From positions 1,612,001 to 1,676,000 of the forward strand of contig OX044357.1 of NCBI GenBank assembly GCA_943846675.1: a DNA stretch of 64,000 nt. The letters run 5' to 3'. Below, in pieces: positions 8,591-18,262 of this stretch (the first letter of the stretch is position 1; each line of letters begins with the position of its first letter). The DNA comes from UBA987 sp002292105 (GTDB lineage: Bacteria; Bacteroidota; Bacteroidia; NS11-12g; UBA9320). Under the pieces are notes generated by a model that saw only the letters and a list, made by a program, of their open reading frames with translations, made no database searches and had not been told where the DNA came from. The translations under genes were made by a program, and so were the position numbers.

Positions 8591-11500
8591 TTAAAAATTA
8601 GCTCTTAAAGCAATTGAAATAGAACGTGTCGTTGGGTTTGCACTAAATTCACCAAAACCAGCTTGAACACCCGTACCAAAAGTAGATACTTCAGGATCAA
8701 TAAATTGATTGTCTGTTGGTGTGAATAACAATAGGTTTCTTCCGATTACACTAACTGTCATGTTGTATGCTTTGATTTTATCAGCATATTTAGATGGAAT
8801 CTTGTAACTAATCACAAGGTCACGCAGTTTAACAAAAGACTTATCGATTACGTTTTGTCTGTCAAAAGCAACCGCTCTGTGGTAGTCATCCATGTGTGCC
8901 GGATCAACTGCAGTCAAGTTTTCGGTATAACTGAATGTTCCGTCACCGTTGTCAATTTCATTTACAGAACCTGGAACAATAAATGCCTTACGGTTGTTGT
9001 AGGTAGTTTTAACACTGTTTCCAGTAAAGTGGCTAATATCTGAAGTTCTTGAGAACATCAAACCACCTTTTCTGATATCAAAGTTGAAACCTAGTCCGAA
9101 ACCTTTCCATGTAAAGTTATTAGAGAAGCCCATGATGAAGTCATACTGAGAATTACCGTAGTATTCTTTTTCAGTTGCAGCAACAGGAACACCGTTCGCA
9201 TCTACTACTGTCTTCTCTTCGCCGTTTACCATTACAGTTCGCGCTACACTACCTTCAAATACACCGATAGGCTCGCCTTCAACTGCGAAATAACCGACAG
9301 TTGATAATCCACCTAATGCAAATTTCTCAACTCCATCCGCTAAAGAAACAACTTTGTTTCTGTTGTTTGTGAAATTGAGGGAAGAAGTCCAGTTGAAACC
9401 ACTTCTTTTTTCTGATTTTATAATTTTACCAGTAATAAGTAGTTCAAAACCTTTGTTCTCAACTTCTGCAACGTTTGCGTATTGTGAGGTATAACCCGAC
9501 GCCGGAGACAATGGTACAACAAAGATTTGGTCTTTGGTGTTTCGTTGATAATAAGTAACGTCTACTATAAGTCTGTGGTTTAAGAATCTTAAATCACTAC
9601 CAATCTCAAACTCTGTTGTAATTTCTGGTTGAAGGCCTGGGTTACCTAAGGTATTACCAACTTCGAAACCGTTAATATTTCCAGGGATAGGGAAAAGGTA
9701 TTCTCTAAATGGTTGATCAATAGAACCAGCAACATATACTGGCTTAGTGATGTAAACAGGTGCATCATTACCCGTTTGACCCACACCAATTCTCAACTTA
9801 GCAAAGTTTAATGTTTTCTGTGCCTTCTTAGACAAGAACTCAGAGAATATCCAGCTTAAGTTAGCTGATGGGTAAGTAAATGTATTGTTGTCTTTTGGTA
9901 GGGTAGAAGAAGCGTCTCTTCTTACACCTATGTTTAAGAACATATATCCTTTATAGTCAAACGTACCCTGAAAAAATGTTCCAACCAAACGTCTCAATGA
10001 ATTCGCTTGACTAATCACTGGCGTAGCAGAGCTGTTTTTCAAGTTGTAGAAACCAGCGATGTCTAAGCCAGCAACACTTGAATACAGTGAACTAGTAGAC
10101 CTTTCGTTCACGTTTAACCCAACAAAACCGTTGAAAGCTAAATCGTCTGTAAGCTGGTTTTCGTAGCTTAATAATACATCGTGGTTGAATTGGTGTGCAT
10201 TGTACTTATAGTTACTCACGAAACCTGGATCATCAACACTACCACTGTTTACACCTTCTGGCAATAGTATTGCCCGGTAGATATCAGAATTCGAATAGTT
10301 TAAATCATACCCAAATCTGTAAAGTAAATTCCAGTGGTTTTTAATTTTCGCCGAAGCCTGCACATTACCAAACAGTTTGTCAGTTTCTGACGTATTGCTG
10401 TTTTCGTTAATGCTATGGTATGGGTTTGTGACACCGTATGCGGTAAAATATGTTTCTGGAGCATAAAACTTAGCCGTATAGTCTTCCATATCCGTGATTT
10501 TAAGGTCACCAGGAATCTGCATCAAGTTATTAATCACTGTTCCACCTTGTCCGGTAGGAACAAAACTGTTTTGCGTTGCGGCGTAGTTCATAGAACTAGA
10601 TAATGTTAACCATCCTACTTTACGTGAGCCTCTTAACGCCACTGAGTTACGTTTGAATTTATCTACGTCTGTAGGCATAATTCCGTCTTGTTCAAAATTG
10701 GCATAAGACAAATAGAAAGTAGATTTATCGTTACCTCCGCTTAAAGAAACGTGGTTATTACGCGCTAATCCAGTTTCAAAGAAATTATTCAAGTTGTTCT
10801 CAACAGGGCTAAATTCTTTTAGTAATTGAGAATTATCAACCACTCTACCCCAAACACGATCAGAATTATCATATTCTGGTCCCCACGATCCGTTTTCATC
10901 TAACCAGTTGTTTCCATCCCAACCTTGACCAAATTGATCTTGGAAGTTAGGTGTTCTTAGAACTCTAGAGAATGTGTAGTTGCCTGAGTAAGTCACCCCA
11001 AAGCGCTTCTTTTGGCCGGGAGCGGCAAAACCAGATTTTTTAGTGGTAATAATGATCGCACCGTTGGCTGCACGTGAACCGTAAAGTGCTGTTGCGGCAG
11101 AACCTTTTAAGATGTTCATTGATTCAACGTCTTCCGGGTTCACAGCGTTTGCGCCATTACCAAAGTCAAAACCAGCGTTTAATGCATCTCCACCGGCTGA
11201 AGATGTAGAGTTAATACTTACATTGGTCATTGGTACACCATCAATAACGAATAACGGTTGGTTGCCCTGTGTCATTGAACTGATACCCCTAATAAGGATC
11301 CGAGTAGAAGCTCCAGGGTCTGTAGAACTCTGTGAGATGTTAACCCCTGCAACTTTTCCTTGTAAAGAATTAAGAATACTTCTTTCACCAGATTCTGTTA
11401 ACTCTTTAGCTTTTACCTGAGTCACAGCAAATCCAAGCGATTTAACTTCTTTTTTAACACCAATAGCGGTTACAACCGTTTCTCCGAGGTCAAATAAGGC

Positions 11501-11800
11501 CTCTTTCATGGAAACATTGACCACATTAGCCGTTGTCAATGTCACGGTTTCGGTCTCAAAACCGACAAAAAGAAATTGAAGTTCATTTTTCCCAGCTGGT
11601 ACATTCATAGAGTACCTTCCATCTGAGGTGGTCACTGTGGCTACTTCTGTGCCTGTAACCAAGACACTTACTCCTCCAAGAGGAATGTTACCATCTAACG
11701 TTGAAACTGCTCCGCTTACGGTCCGACTTTGTCCATAGGAAAAGTGGGCCAAACACACAGCAGTTACAGCAAGTAGATACTTGTAAAGTTTTAATTTCAT
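8591..11800 (-). CDS. SusC/RagA-family TonB-dependent outer-membrane transporter
   Basis: This encodes 1069 residues, a normal length for SusC. The order is: signal peptide (1-23, cleaved near SYG-QS); a carboxypeptidase-regulatory-like beta-sandwich (about 25-100, with the ITTSDGRY-like turn seen here as VTTSDGRYS); a plug domain (about 115-240, with LQGKVAGVN, the RILIRGISS motif and the FVIDGVPM motif); and a long beta-barrel ending in a C-terminal Phe typical of BAM-inserted barrels. It imports oligomers across the outer membrane with TonB energy and pairs with the downstream SusD. It is the first gene of the operon. A promoter-like element lies 53-80 bp upstream of its ATG. No FecI/FecR-type sigma/anti-sigma pair or hybrid regulator is adjacent, so control is not evident from the window. 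Confidence 0.95.
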   Translation of the reverse strand: MKLKLYKYLLAVTAVCLAHFSYGQSRTVSGAVSTLDGNIPLGGVSVLVTGTEVATVTTSDGRYSMNVPAGKNELQFLFVGFETETVTLTTANVVNVSMKEALFDLGETVVTAIGVKKEVKSLGFAVTQVKAKELTESGERSILNSLQGKVAGVNISQSSTDPGASTRILIRGISSMTQGNQPLFVIDGVPMTNVSINSTSSAGGDALNAGFDFGNGANAVNPEDVESMNILKGSAATALYGSRAANGAIIITTKKSGFAAPGQKKRFGVTYSGNYTFSRVLRTPNFQDQFGQGWDGNNWLDENGSWGPEYDNSDRVWGRVVDNSQLLKEFSPVENNLNNFFETGLARNNHVSLSGGNDKSTFYLSYANFEQDGIMPTDVDKFKRNSVALRGSRKVGWLTLSSSMNYAATQNSFVPTGQGGTVINNLMQIPGDLKITDMEDYTAKFYAPETYFTAYGVTNPYHSINENSNTSETDKLFGNVQASAKIKNHWNLLYRFGYDLNYSNSDIYRAILLPEGVNSGSVDDPGFVSNYKYNAHQFNHDVLLSYENQLTDDLAFNGFVGLNVNERSTSSLYSSVAGLDIAGFYNLKNSSATPVISQANSLRRLVGTFFQGTFDYKGYMFLNIGVRRDASSTLPKDNNTFTYPSANLSWIFSEFLSKKAQKTLNFAKLRIGVGQTGNDAPVYITKPVYVAGSIDQPFREYLFPIPGNINGFEVGNTLGNPGLQPEITTEFEIGSDLRFLNHRLIVDVTYYQRNTKDQIFVVPLSPASGYTSQYANVAEVENKGFELLITGKIIKSEKRSGFNWTSSLNFTNNRNKVVSLADGVEKFALGGLSTVGYFAVEGEPIGVFEGSVARTVMVNGEEKTVVDANGVPVAATEKEYYGNSQYDFIMGFSNNFTWKGFGLGFNFDIRKGGLMFSRTSDISHFTGNSVKTTYNNRKAFIVPGSVNEIDNGDGTFSYTENLTAVDPAHMDDYHRAVAFDRQNVIDKSFVKLRDLVISYKIPSKYADKIKAYNMTVSVIGRNLLLFTPTDNQFIDPEVSTFGTGVQAGFGEFSANPTTRSISIALRANF

Positions 11801-11852
11801 ACTGTTTTATACTTAATTACTATGTAAATTAAACGTTAAATTAACGTAAAGT

Positions 11853-11880
11853 CAACATTACTGTGACATTAATTTTCAAA
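11853..11880 (-). promoter_or_regulatory. Bacteroidota-type promoter candidate for the susC operon
   Basis: On the minus strand a TTTG (11877-11880) is followed after 16 bases by TAATGTTG (11853-11860), which matches TAnnTTTG at all but one position. The predicted start of transcription is near 11846, giving a leader of about 46 bases. The same 16-base spacing occurs at the lpxD promoter candidate. The call rests on consensus and position only. Confidence 0.45.
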
Positions 11881-12046
11881 GAATGGGAGACTTATGATGG
11901 ATAGTGTCCCGAATATTTTGAGGCACGGCGCGTCTTAGCGACTGAAACTAGTCTTTTTAAAAAAAAGATTTAAAAACGATTTATCGAAGTTCAAATTGCG
12001 CTAACAGTGATGAAAAACGGTTCCTCATTGGTCTGTCGCAGTCGAT

Positions 12047-12757
12047 TTAATCTTGCCCTATTGTGCTATTTTTTTCATATTTCATGAATATGATTCGACC
12101 AGTCAGCAAATCCAATTGATTGTGAAGGTTCCCTGTTTTTTTGATTTTGGTCATTATCCACAATAAGGGATACAATGCCATAAGCAGGAGCGAGGTAGTT
12201 TGACGCTTGTCAAACGCGAAAGTCGCACGTTTAAATCCACGTTTTACAGCGAGATAGTCATATTGGTCTAAGGTCAAAGACGCAACATGTTGTAAACCAT
12301 CATAATTTGTTATTTCTAGTGGTTTAAAACTGTAAAAGAAACCAGTAAATAGATACCTTATTCTTGATTTCAGACTTAACACGTTAGGTGTTGAGATATA
12401 CACTGAACCCCCTTTTTTTAGGATGCGATTTGATTCTTCAAAAAACACTTCATGATCTTGAATATGCTCCATGATTTCCATGGCTACAATGGCATCGAAA
12501 CTACTGTCTTTAAATGGCAGGTGTTCCGTAACGTTCGCTTTTTTACATGCTACTTTGTCGTAGTAAAAGATTTCAGGAAATAAGTCGCATGCGCTAACAT
12601 CGTAACCCGCCTCATATAATTTCTTTGTAAATGCACCATGCCCTGCACCACAGTCTAGTACCTTTATTTTTTCACCATTCGTATTTTCTACGAAATATGG
12701 CCAAAAAGCCTGATGAATGCCTGGAATCGAAATCGGGACAATGTTTTTTTCAGACAT
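12047..12757 (-). CDS. class I SAM-dependent methyltransferase
   Basis: This encodes 236 residues. A Rossmann-type methyltransferase core occupies about residues 28-170. Motif I is V-L-D-C-G-A-G-H-G-A-F, an acidic strand end follows (S-A-C-D-L-F), motif IV-like A-M-E-I-M-E-H is near residue 95, and I-L-K-K-G-G follows (post-motif). This is the Methyltransf_11/UbiG-like arrangement. A hydrophobic segment near the C-terminus (LLLMALYPLLWIMT) suggests membrane association, so a lipid, quinone or glycan-lipid substrate is more likely than a nucleic acid, although the substrate is not identifiable. It starts 1 bp after the parC stop and is therefore almost certainly co-transcribed with parE and parC. 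I see no functional link to topoisomerase; the pairing may only be positional. Confidence 0.8.
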   Translation of the reverse strand: MSEKNIVPISIPGIHQAFWPYFVENTNGEKIKVLDCGAGHGAFTKKLYEAGYDVSACDLFPEIFYYDKVACKKANVTEHLPFKDSSFDAIVAMEIMEHIQDHEVFFEESNRILKKGGSVYISTPNVLSLKSRIRYLFTGFFYSFKPLEITNYDGLQHVASLTLDQYDYLAVKRGFKRATFAFDKRQTTSLLLMALYPLLWIMTKIKKTGNLHNQLDLLTGRIIFMKYEKNSTIGQD

Positions 12758-12758
12758 A

Positions 12759-15455
12759 TTACAGCAAGTTTATTTGATCACCGGTGGTGAATTTTTTATC
12801 GTCGTCTTCTGAATCTGGTTCGGGTTTCGAGGATTTGGTCTCCTTATCCGTGGCAAGTGCTTCTGGTTCAGAATTGGTAATTGTTTCCTTATCAACTGAC
12901 TCCTCAATTGTTTCGGTTGGAACGACCACTGTTGGCTCTTCAACCAATTCTTCAGCCACCTCTACATCGGTTATTTTGACAAACTGTTCGTAAGTCAATT
13001 TATTGCCTGTAGACTTCCAGCCTTTAATGTCGATAAAGTCTCGAAGTACAATTTCTTCTTCCGTTTTTTCTTTCTTGTCATTTTTCGTAGCGAGCAAAAT
13101 AGCAGCGTTAGGCTTTGTAGACACATAGGTCAGACTAGAATTACGTCCTTCGTTGATGAAGTAGAATTTCTTACCAACCGTGCTGGTTTCTACATTAAAC
13201 CGCTTGACGTAATGTGTTTTTTGCTTGGCATCATAATGGATGGCTGATATTGTTTTGTTCGCATTGAATTTTTCAATAAGAAGCACATCTTTAGGGTCAT
13301 AATGGTTCGTAAGCTCATGACTGGTGAGTTGGTAGTCTCCACTTCTGTATATAACCAAAATCAAATCATCTGTATGAAAACTTCCAAGCAAGACACCTCT
13401 GCTATCAACATTTAGACGGCCAATGGCTGGTTCGTACCAAATGTCACGACCACCAATCGTTGATTTACCTTTTTGTTTTAACTCCACCTTGCGCAATCGA
13501 TACTTACTCACAGTATTACCCTGAGAAGCTCGACCCTTTATGGCTAAGTCGGCGAAGTCAAACTCGTACACTTTCTTTCTGGCCTTGGCCAGTCCATGCA
13601 GATAAATAGTGACCGTTTCTGCCTCACCATTAGGATTGGCACTGAAATACTGCACCTTAGACTTGTCGTTTTTACCTACGTTGTACGGTTTGTCACGGGT
13701 TATGGAGTTAACGTTAAATCGTTTGGCAAAGGTTTTACCTGAAACCCCATCCGTATAGACGCAGTTGTATACCTTCCTGTCATCGCCTTTGCGCCAAACC
13801 GATACATGAATTATGTTTTTACCAAAAAAGGCTTTAGCGCTTACTTTACTTACGGTGTAATTCCCATCTGCCGTAAAAACGATAATGTCGTCAATATCAG
13901 AGCAGTCGCTGATGTACGCATCTTTTTTAAGGCTTGTTCCTACAAATCCTTCGTCAATATTGGCGTATAGTTTTTCGTTGGCTACAGCAACCGTAGCGGC
14001 CTGAATGTCTCCAAATTGACGCTCCTCGGTTCTGCGCTCTTTGCCTTTACCGTACTTCTTAAGTAGGTTTTTAAAATAGGCAATTGCATAATCGGTAAGG
14101 TTTTCTAGATGATGTTTGACCTCCGCCAATTCATCTTCTATGCCTTTAAGTAACTCGTCCGCTTTAAACGAATCAAACTTACTGATGCGTTTGATTTTAA
14201 TTTCAGTAAGTCTTACGATGTCTTCCTGAGTAACTTCCCGATTTAATAATTTTTTAAACGGGTCTAAACCTTTGTCTATGGCAGAAAGGACACCTTCCCA
14301 AGTGGTTTCTTCCTCAATGTCTCTATAAATCCTTTCTTCAATAAATATCTTTTCAAGTGAGCTAAAGTGCCACTTCTCTTCTAACTCCCCTTTTCTAATT
14401 TCGAGCTCTTGACGCAATAAATCACGGGTGTTCTCTGTATTTATTTTAAGAATTTCATCTACGGATAAAAAATGGGGTTTGTTGTCTACAATAACGCAGG
14501 CATTTGGACTAATAGAAACTTCACAATTGGTGAATGCATAGAGTGCATCAATGGTTTTATCAGCTGAAATGCCGGGAGCCAAGTGGACCTCGATTTCAAG
14601 TTCTTTCGCTGTATTATCTACAACCTTTTTAATCTTAATCTTACCCTTGTCATTCGCCTTTATTATGCTGTCAATAACCGACGTCGTGGTCTGTCCATAA
14701 GGTATTTCACGAATGAGGATGGTCTTTTTGTCTTGCTCTTCAATACGTGCACGAACTTTAATTTTACCGCCTCTACATCCTGAGTTATAGTCTGAAAAGT
14801 CAGCCATACCACCAGTTGGAAAGTCGGGAACGAGCGTTGTGGTCTTACCTTTGAGAACAGCAATGCTTCCATTAATCAATTCCACAAAATTGTGTGGCAT
14901 AATTTTGGTCGACAAACCGACGGCAATTCCTTCTACACCTTGTGCAAGAAGAAGAGGGAATTTCATTGGTAGGGTTATGGGTTCATTCTTACGACCATCG
15001 TAAGATTTTTGCCATTCGGTAGTTTGCTTATTAAAGGCTACTTCCAGCGCAAACTTGGTCAGCCTCGCTTCAATATACCTTGGTGCAGCTGCTCGATCAC
15101 CTGTACGAATGTCGCCCCAGTTTCCTTGCGTGTCGATTAACAAGTCTTTCTGGCCTAGGTTAACTATTGCATCACCGATAGACGCATCCCCATGAGGATG
15201 GTACTGCATGGTGTTGCCAATGATGTTTGCTACTTTGTTATAGCGTCCATCATCCATTTCCTTCATGCTGTGCAAGATTCTTCGCTGAACGGGCTTTAAA
15301 CCATCTTCAATATTTGGAACTGCACGTTCCAGAATAACATATGAAGCGTAATCTAAAAACCAATCCTTAAACATGCCTTTTAAGGCACGTTCAGTAGCTT
15401 CCTCTCCCTCAGGTACGTTATTCTCCTCGTTATCTACTGTATTTTCTTCTGACAT
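12759..15455 (-). CDS. parC: DNA topoisomerase IV subunit A
   Basis: This encodes 898 residues. It is the breakage-reunion subunit of topoisomerase IV, which decatenates daughter chromosomes with ParE. The winged-helix domain contains the catalytic tyrosine (Tyr127, in AAPRYIEARL). The quinolone-region helix reads YHPHGDASIGD, with Ala in place of the Ser that is usual in Escherichia coli ParC. A coiled-coil tower and a six-bladed C-terminal beta-pinwheel follow, and the GyrA box is absent, which separates it from the gyrA product elsewhere in the window. The last about 75 residues are a low-complexity acidic, Ser/Thr-rich linker ending G-D-Q-I-N-L-L. It lies 31 bp after parE on the same strand; the methyltransferase gene follows after 1 bp. 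Assignment to ParC rests on the missing GyrA box and adjacency to ParE. Confidence 0.93.
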   Translation of the reverse strand: MSEENTVDNEENNVPEGEEATERALKGMFKDWFLDYASYVILERAVPNIEDGLKPVQRRILHSMKEMDDGRYNKVANIIGNTMQYHPHGDASIGDAIVNLGQKDLLIDTQGNWGDIRTGDRAAAPRYIEARLTKFALEVAFNKQTTEWQKSYDGRKNEPITLPMKFPLLLAQGVEGIAVGLSTKIMPHNFVELINGSIAVLKGKTTTLVPDFPTGGMADFSDYNSGCRGGKIKVRARIEEQDKKTILIREIPYGQTTTSVIDSIIKANDKGKIKIKKVVDNTAKELEIEVHLAPGISADKTIDALYAFTNCEVSISPNACVIVDNKPHFLSVDEILKINTENTRDLLRQELEIRKGELEEKWHFSSLEKIFIEERIYRDIEEETTWEGVLSAIDKGLDPFKKLLNREVTQEDIVRLTEIKIKRISKFDSFKADELLKGIEDELAEVKHHLENLTDYAIAYFKNLLKKYGKGKERRTEERQFGDIQAATVAVANEKLYANIDEGFVGTSLKKDAYISDCSDIDDIIVFTADGNYTVSKVSAKAFFGKNIIHVSVWRKGDDRKVYNCVYTDGVSGKTFAKRFNVNSITRDKPYNVGKNDKSKVQYFSANPNGEAETVTIYLHGLAKARKKVYEFDFADLAIKGRASQGNTVSKYRLRKVELKQKGKSTIGGRDIWYEPAIGRLNVDSRGVLLGSFHTDDLILVIYRSGDYQLTSHELTNHYDPKDVLLIEKFNANKTISAIHYDAKQKTHYVKRFNVETSTVGKKFYFINEGRNSSLTYVSTKPNAAILLATKNDKKEKTEEEIVLRDFIDIKGWKSTGNKLTYEQFVKITDVEVAEELVEEPTVVVPTETIEESVDKETITNSEPEALATDKETKSSKPEPDSEDDDKKFTTGDQINLL

Positions 15456-15486
15456 TACTTTATCTTCCTAATCAATCTAACATCAA

Positions 15487-17346
15487 TTACGCCGCTTGCA
15501 TTTCGTCTTCAAGTGCTTCAAGTTCTACTTTTAAGTTTTCAATAATAAACTCTTGTCGTTCTGGCGTGTTTTTGCCCATAAAATATTCCAATAGCTTAGG
15601 TATAGATGTTTCTTCATTTAAGATTATTGGCTCTAATCTGATATTTTCTCCAATAAAGTTACCAAACTCATCTGGTGATATCTCTCCTAGCCCTTTGAAT
15701 CTTGTTATTTCTGGGTTAGAAAGTTTATTGATTGCGGCAATTCTTTCTTCTTCACTATAGCAATAGATCGTTTCCTTTTTGTTTCTTACCCTAAATAACG
15801 GAGTATCTAAGATATAAACGTGTCCGCCACGAACGAGATCCGGAAAAAACTGTAGAAAGAATGTCAGCATAAGCAAACGTATATGCATACCGTCAACGTC
15901 GGCATCAGTTGCAATGACCACGTTGTTGTACCTCAAATTGTCAATACCTTCTTCGATATTTAACGCGTGTTGCAGCAGATTGAATTCTTCATTTTCGTAT
16001 ACGACCTTTTTGCTTAAACCATAACAGTTTAGCGGCTTTCCTCTTAAACTAAAAACGGCTTGAGTTTCGACTTTTCTACTTTTGGTAATGGATCCACTGG
16101 CAGAGTCTCCCTCTGTAATAAATAAAGTCGTTTCCAGTCTACTTTCCTTTTTTTCATCGCCTAAATGTACCTTACAATCCCGCAATTTTTTGTTGTGTAA
16201 GTTGGCTTTCTTAGCGCGTTCCTTGGCGATTTTACGTACACCGGCCATATCCTTACGTTCACGCTCTGATTGCTGAATACGCTTTAAGATGGCGTCCGCG
16301 GTTTGAGGGTTTTTGTGCAGATAGTTGTCAAGGCGCGTTTTAATAAAGTCACCTATAAATGCTTTTATACTTGGCCCGTCTGGTCCAACATCCGTACTTC
16401 CAAGTTTTGTTTTGGTCTGTGATTCAAATACAGGTTCTTGAACCCGCACACTTATTGCGGTTACAATTGATGCACGTATATCGCTAGGTTCAAAATTTTT
16501 GCCATAAAAGTCACGTAATGTTCTTACCAGACTCTCTTTATACGCGTTTAAATGCGTTCCGCCTTGTGTGGTATGCTGTCCGTTTACAAAACTGTAGTAA
16601 TCTTCACCATAATGACTGTCGTGGGTCAGTGCCAGTTCAATATCATCGCCTTTGAGGTGAATGATTGGGTACCGCAATTGATCTTCATTGGACTTCCTAT
16701 TCAATAAGTCAAGTAATCCGTTTTTGGAAAAGTAGCGTTTGCCGTTAAACCAGATACTAAGGCCTGCGTTGAGGTATACATAGTTCCAGATTTGGTTTTC
16801 TACAAAATCATTGATGAACTTGTAATTTTTGAAGACCCCAGAATCCGCAGTGAATGAGGTAAATGTACCGTTGGGTTCATCCGTTTTGATATCTTCTTCG
16901 TTGGTCAGGACACCGTATTCGAAATCAACCAATTTTGACATGCCGTCTCTAAAAGATTGCACTCTAAAATTCTCTGAAAGCGCATTTACGGCCTTTGTTC
17001 CAACACCGTTTAGACCAACTGACTTTTGAAATGCTTTTGAATCATACTTGCCTCCAGTATTTATTTTCGAAACACATTCGATTACCTTACCTAAAGGAAT
17101 GCCGCGACCATAATCTCTAATCCGGACTTCCCGTTGATCTATGTCAATTTCAATTTTATTGCCATTGCCCATAACAAACTCATCAATAGAGTTGTCGAGT
17201 ATTTCTTTCAGCAATACATATATACCATCGTCAGCCGCTGACCCATTACCAAGCTTACCAATGTACATACCTGGTCGTAAACGTATGTGTTCACGCCAAT
17301 CAAGGGACTTAATACTGTCTTCGTTATAAATGATTTCTTTCGCCAA
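15487..17346 (-). CDS. parE: DNA topoisomerase IV subunit B
   Basis: This encodes 619 residues, the ATPase subunit of topoisomerase IV. The GHKL ATP-binding fold is seen in LLKEILDNSIDEF (residues about 45-57, with the Mg-binding Asn), in GRGIPLG, and in the lid motif VGLNGVGTKAVNALS. The transducer domain follows. The TOPRIM domain has ITEGDSASG and the metal-binding DADVDGMHIR motif. There is no GyrB-type insertion, and the length suits ParE. It is followed by parC after 31 bp. The 211 bp between this start and the RDD gene upstream hold no ORF and presumably carry the promoter. The start ATG is preceded by no in-frame alternative that fits the family. Confidence 0.93.
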   Translation of the reverse strand: MAKEIIYNEDSIKSLDWREHIRLRPGMYIGKLGNGSAADDGIYVLLKEILDNSIDEFVMGNGNKIEIDIDQREVRIRDYGRGIPLGKVIECVSKINTGGKYDSKAFQKSVGLNGVGTKAVNALSENFRVQSFRDGMSKLVDFEYGVLTNEEDIKTDEPNGTFTSFTADSGVFKNYKFINDFVENQIWNYVYLNAGLSIWFNGKRYFSKNGLLDLLNRKSNEDQLRYPIIHLKGDDIELALTHDSHYGEDYYSFVNGQHTTQGGTHLNAYKESLVRTLRDFYGKNFEPSDIRASIVTAISVRVQEPVFESQTKTKLGSTDVGPDGPSIKAFIGDFIKTRLDNYLHKNPQTADAILKRIQQSERERKDMAGVRKIAKERAKKANLHNKKLRDCKVHLGDEKKESRLETTLFITEGDSASGSITKSRKVETQAVFSLRGKPLNCYGLSKKVVYENEEFNLLQHALNIEEGIDNLRYNNVVIATDADVDGMHIRLLMLTFFLQFFPDLVRGGHVYILDTPLFRVRNKKETIYCYSEEERIAAINKLSNPEITRFKGLGEISPDEFGNFIGENIRLEPIILNEETSIPKLLEYFMGKNTPERQEFIIENLKVELEALEDEMQAA

Positions 17347-17557
17347 AATGCTATGATTAATAGAACTTCCGAAAATATAAATATGGCTTATGATTGTAGT
17401 GTGGATAGTGGTTTACTTATAAACAAGTTGTTCAAATTCATGTTAAACCCCTTTCCAAATGCGAAGCAGAACTTGCGATAAAATATACAACCACCAGATT
17501 AACAGGTAGATATGGCCTTCTACCTTGATATTACAAAAATGAGTACATTTTTATTGA

Positions 17558-18178
17558 TTAGAAACGATCTAAAACATCGTTGTCATCTTCATAGAGCACA
17601 TTGTTTTTTGATACAACACGTGTTCCACTTATTGTGTCGTGCCAGCCAACGCCGTTAAGGAATAGAAATGAAAAAGCATTGAAGGGTATTAATCGAGAAA
17701 AACTGCGTGCAACTATTTTATCTGTGGTTGGTTTGCTTCCATCTTCCAACACCACCATAGTATCCGTAACCATTTTACCTATTGTTTTCCCTGTTGTAGA
17801 TTCGAGTAACACATAATAGCCAACAACTAAGATTATACGCAAAAGGAAAGCTCCTGGACCTTCTAACAGGCCGCTCGAAATTCCATTGAATAGAACGACG
17901 TAGTACAAAACGGTGTGAATAATGCCATCTATAAAATAGTTCGCAAAGCGTGTTCCGGCCGAAACTGGCGTCACCTTGCCAGATGGCTGAGTGATTTTGT
18001 GGCTATGCTTGCGCTCAAAGTCCCGCGTTATTTGCTTAACGTCTTCTTGATAGTCAACACAAGTTTCGTTAAACGTTGGTGGACGCTTCGTTAATCCGCA
18101 AATGATGCCGACGTCAGAGCTAAAGCTGCGATTTTTACATACCTTACAAAAGGCTAGTTTTTCTTGTTGGGAAAGCAT
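17558..18178 (-). CDS. RDD-family membrane protein with N-terminal Cys cluster
   Basis: This encodes 206 residues. The N-terminal about 50 residues carry five cysteines, in the order C-x-x-C, then C-G, then one in T-C-V-D-Y; they look like a small metal-binding or redox knuckle. The RDD domain follows (about 72-200): an Arg in G-T-R-F-A-N-Y, an Asp-Gly-Ile turn after the first helix (FIDGIIH), two or three transmembrane segments, and a T-T-G-K-T-I-G-K-M motif. RDD proteins sit in the inner membrane. Some have been proposed to act in ion exchange, but the function of this one is not known. The Cys-bearing version is seen in other Bacteroidota. It stands upstream of parE/parC on the same strand with a 211-bp gap, so co-transcription is uncertain. 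Confidence 0.8.
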   Translation of the reverse strand: MLSQQEKLAFCKVCKNRSFSSDVGIICGLTKRPPTFNETCVDYQEDVKQITRDFERKHSHKITQPSGKVTPVSAGTRFANYFIDGIIHTVLYYVVLFNGISSGLLEGPGAFLLRIILVVGYYVLLESTTGKTIGKMVTDTMVVLEDGSKPTTDKIVARSFSRLIPFNAFSFLFLNGVGWHDTISGTRVVSKNNVLYEDDNDVLDRF

Positions 18179-18262
18179 TTGGTTTAAGTTTCGGTAAACG
18201 TATAAAATAACGGAGAGACACCCATGAATAGGTTTAAAAAAATTATTACATCTTTGATTCTC

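Noticed and set aside
11940..11980. TCTTTTT-AAAAAAAAGA inverted repeat near the methyltransferase stop
   Set aside because: It is mostly A and T with no GC stem, so it is a poor terminator; its position past the stop alone does not support it.
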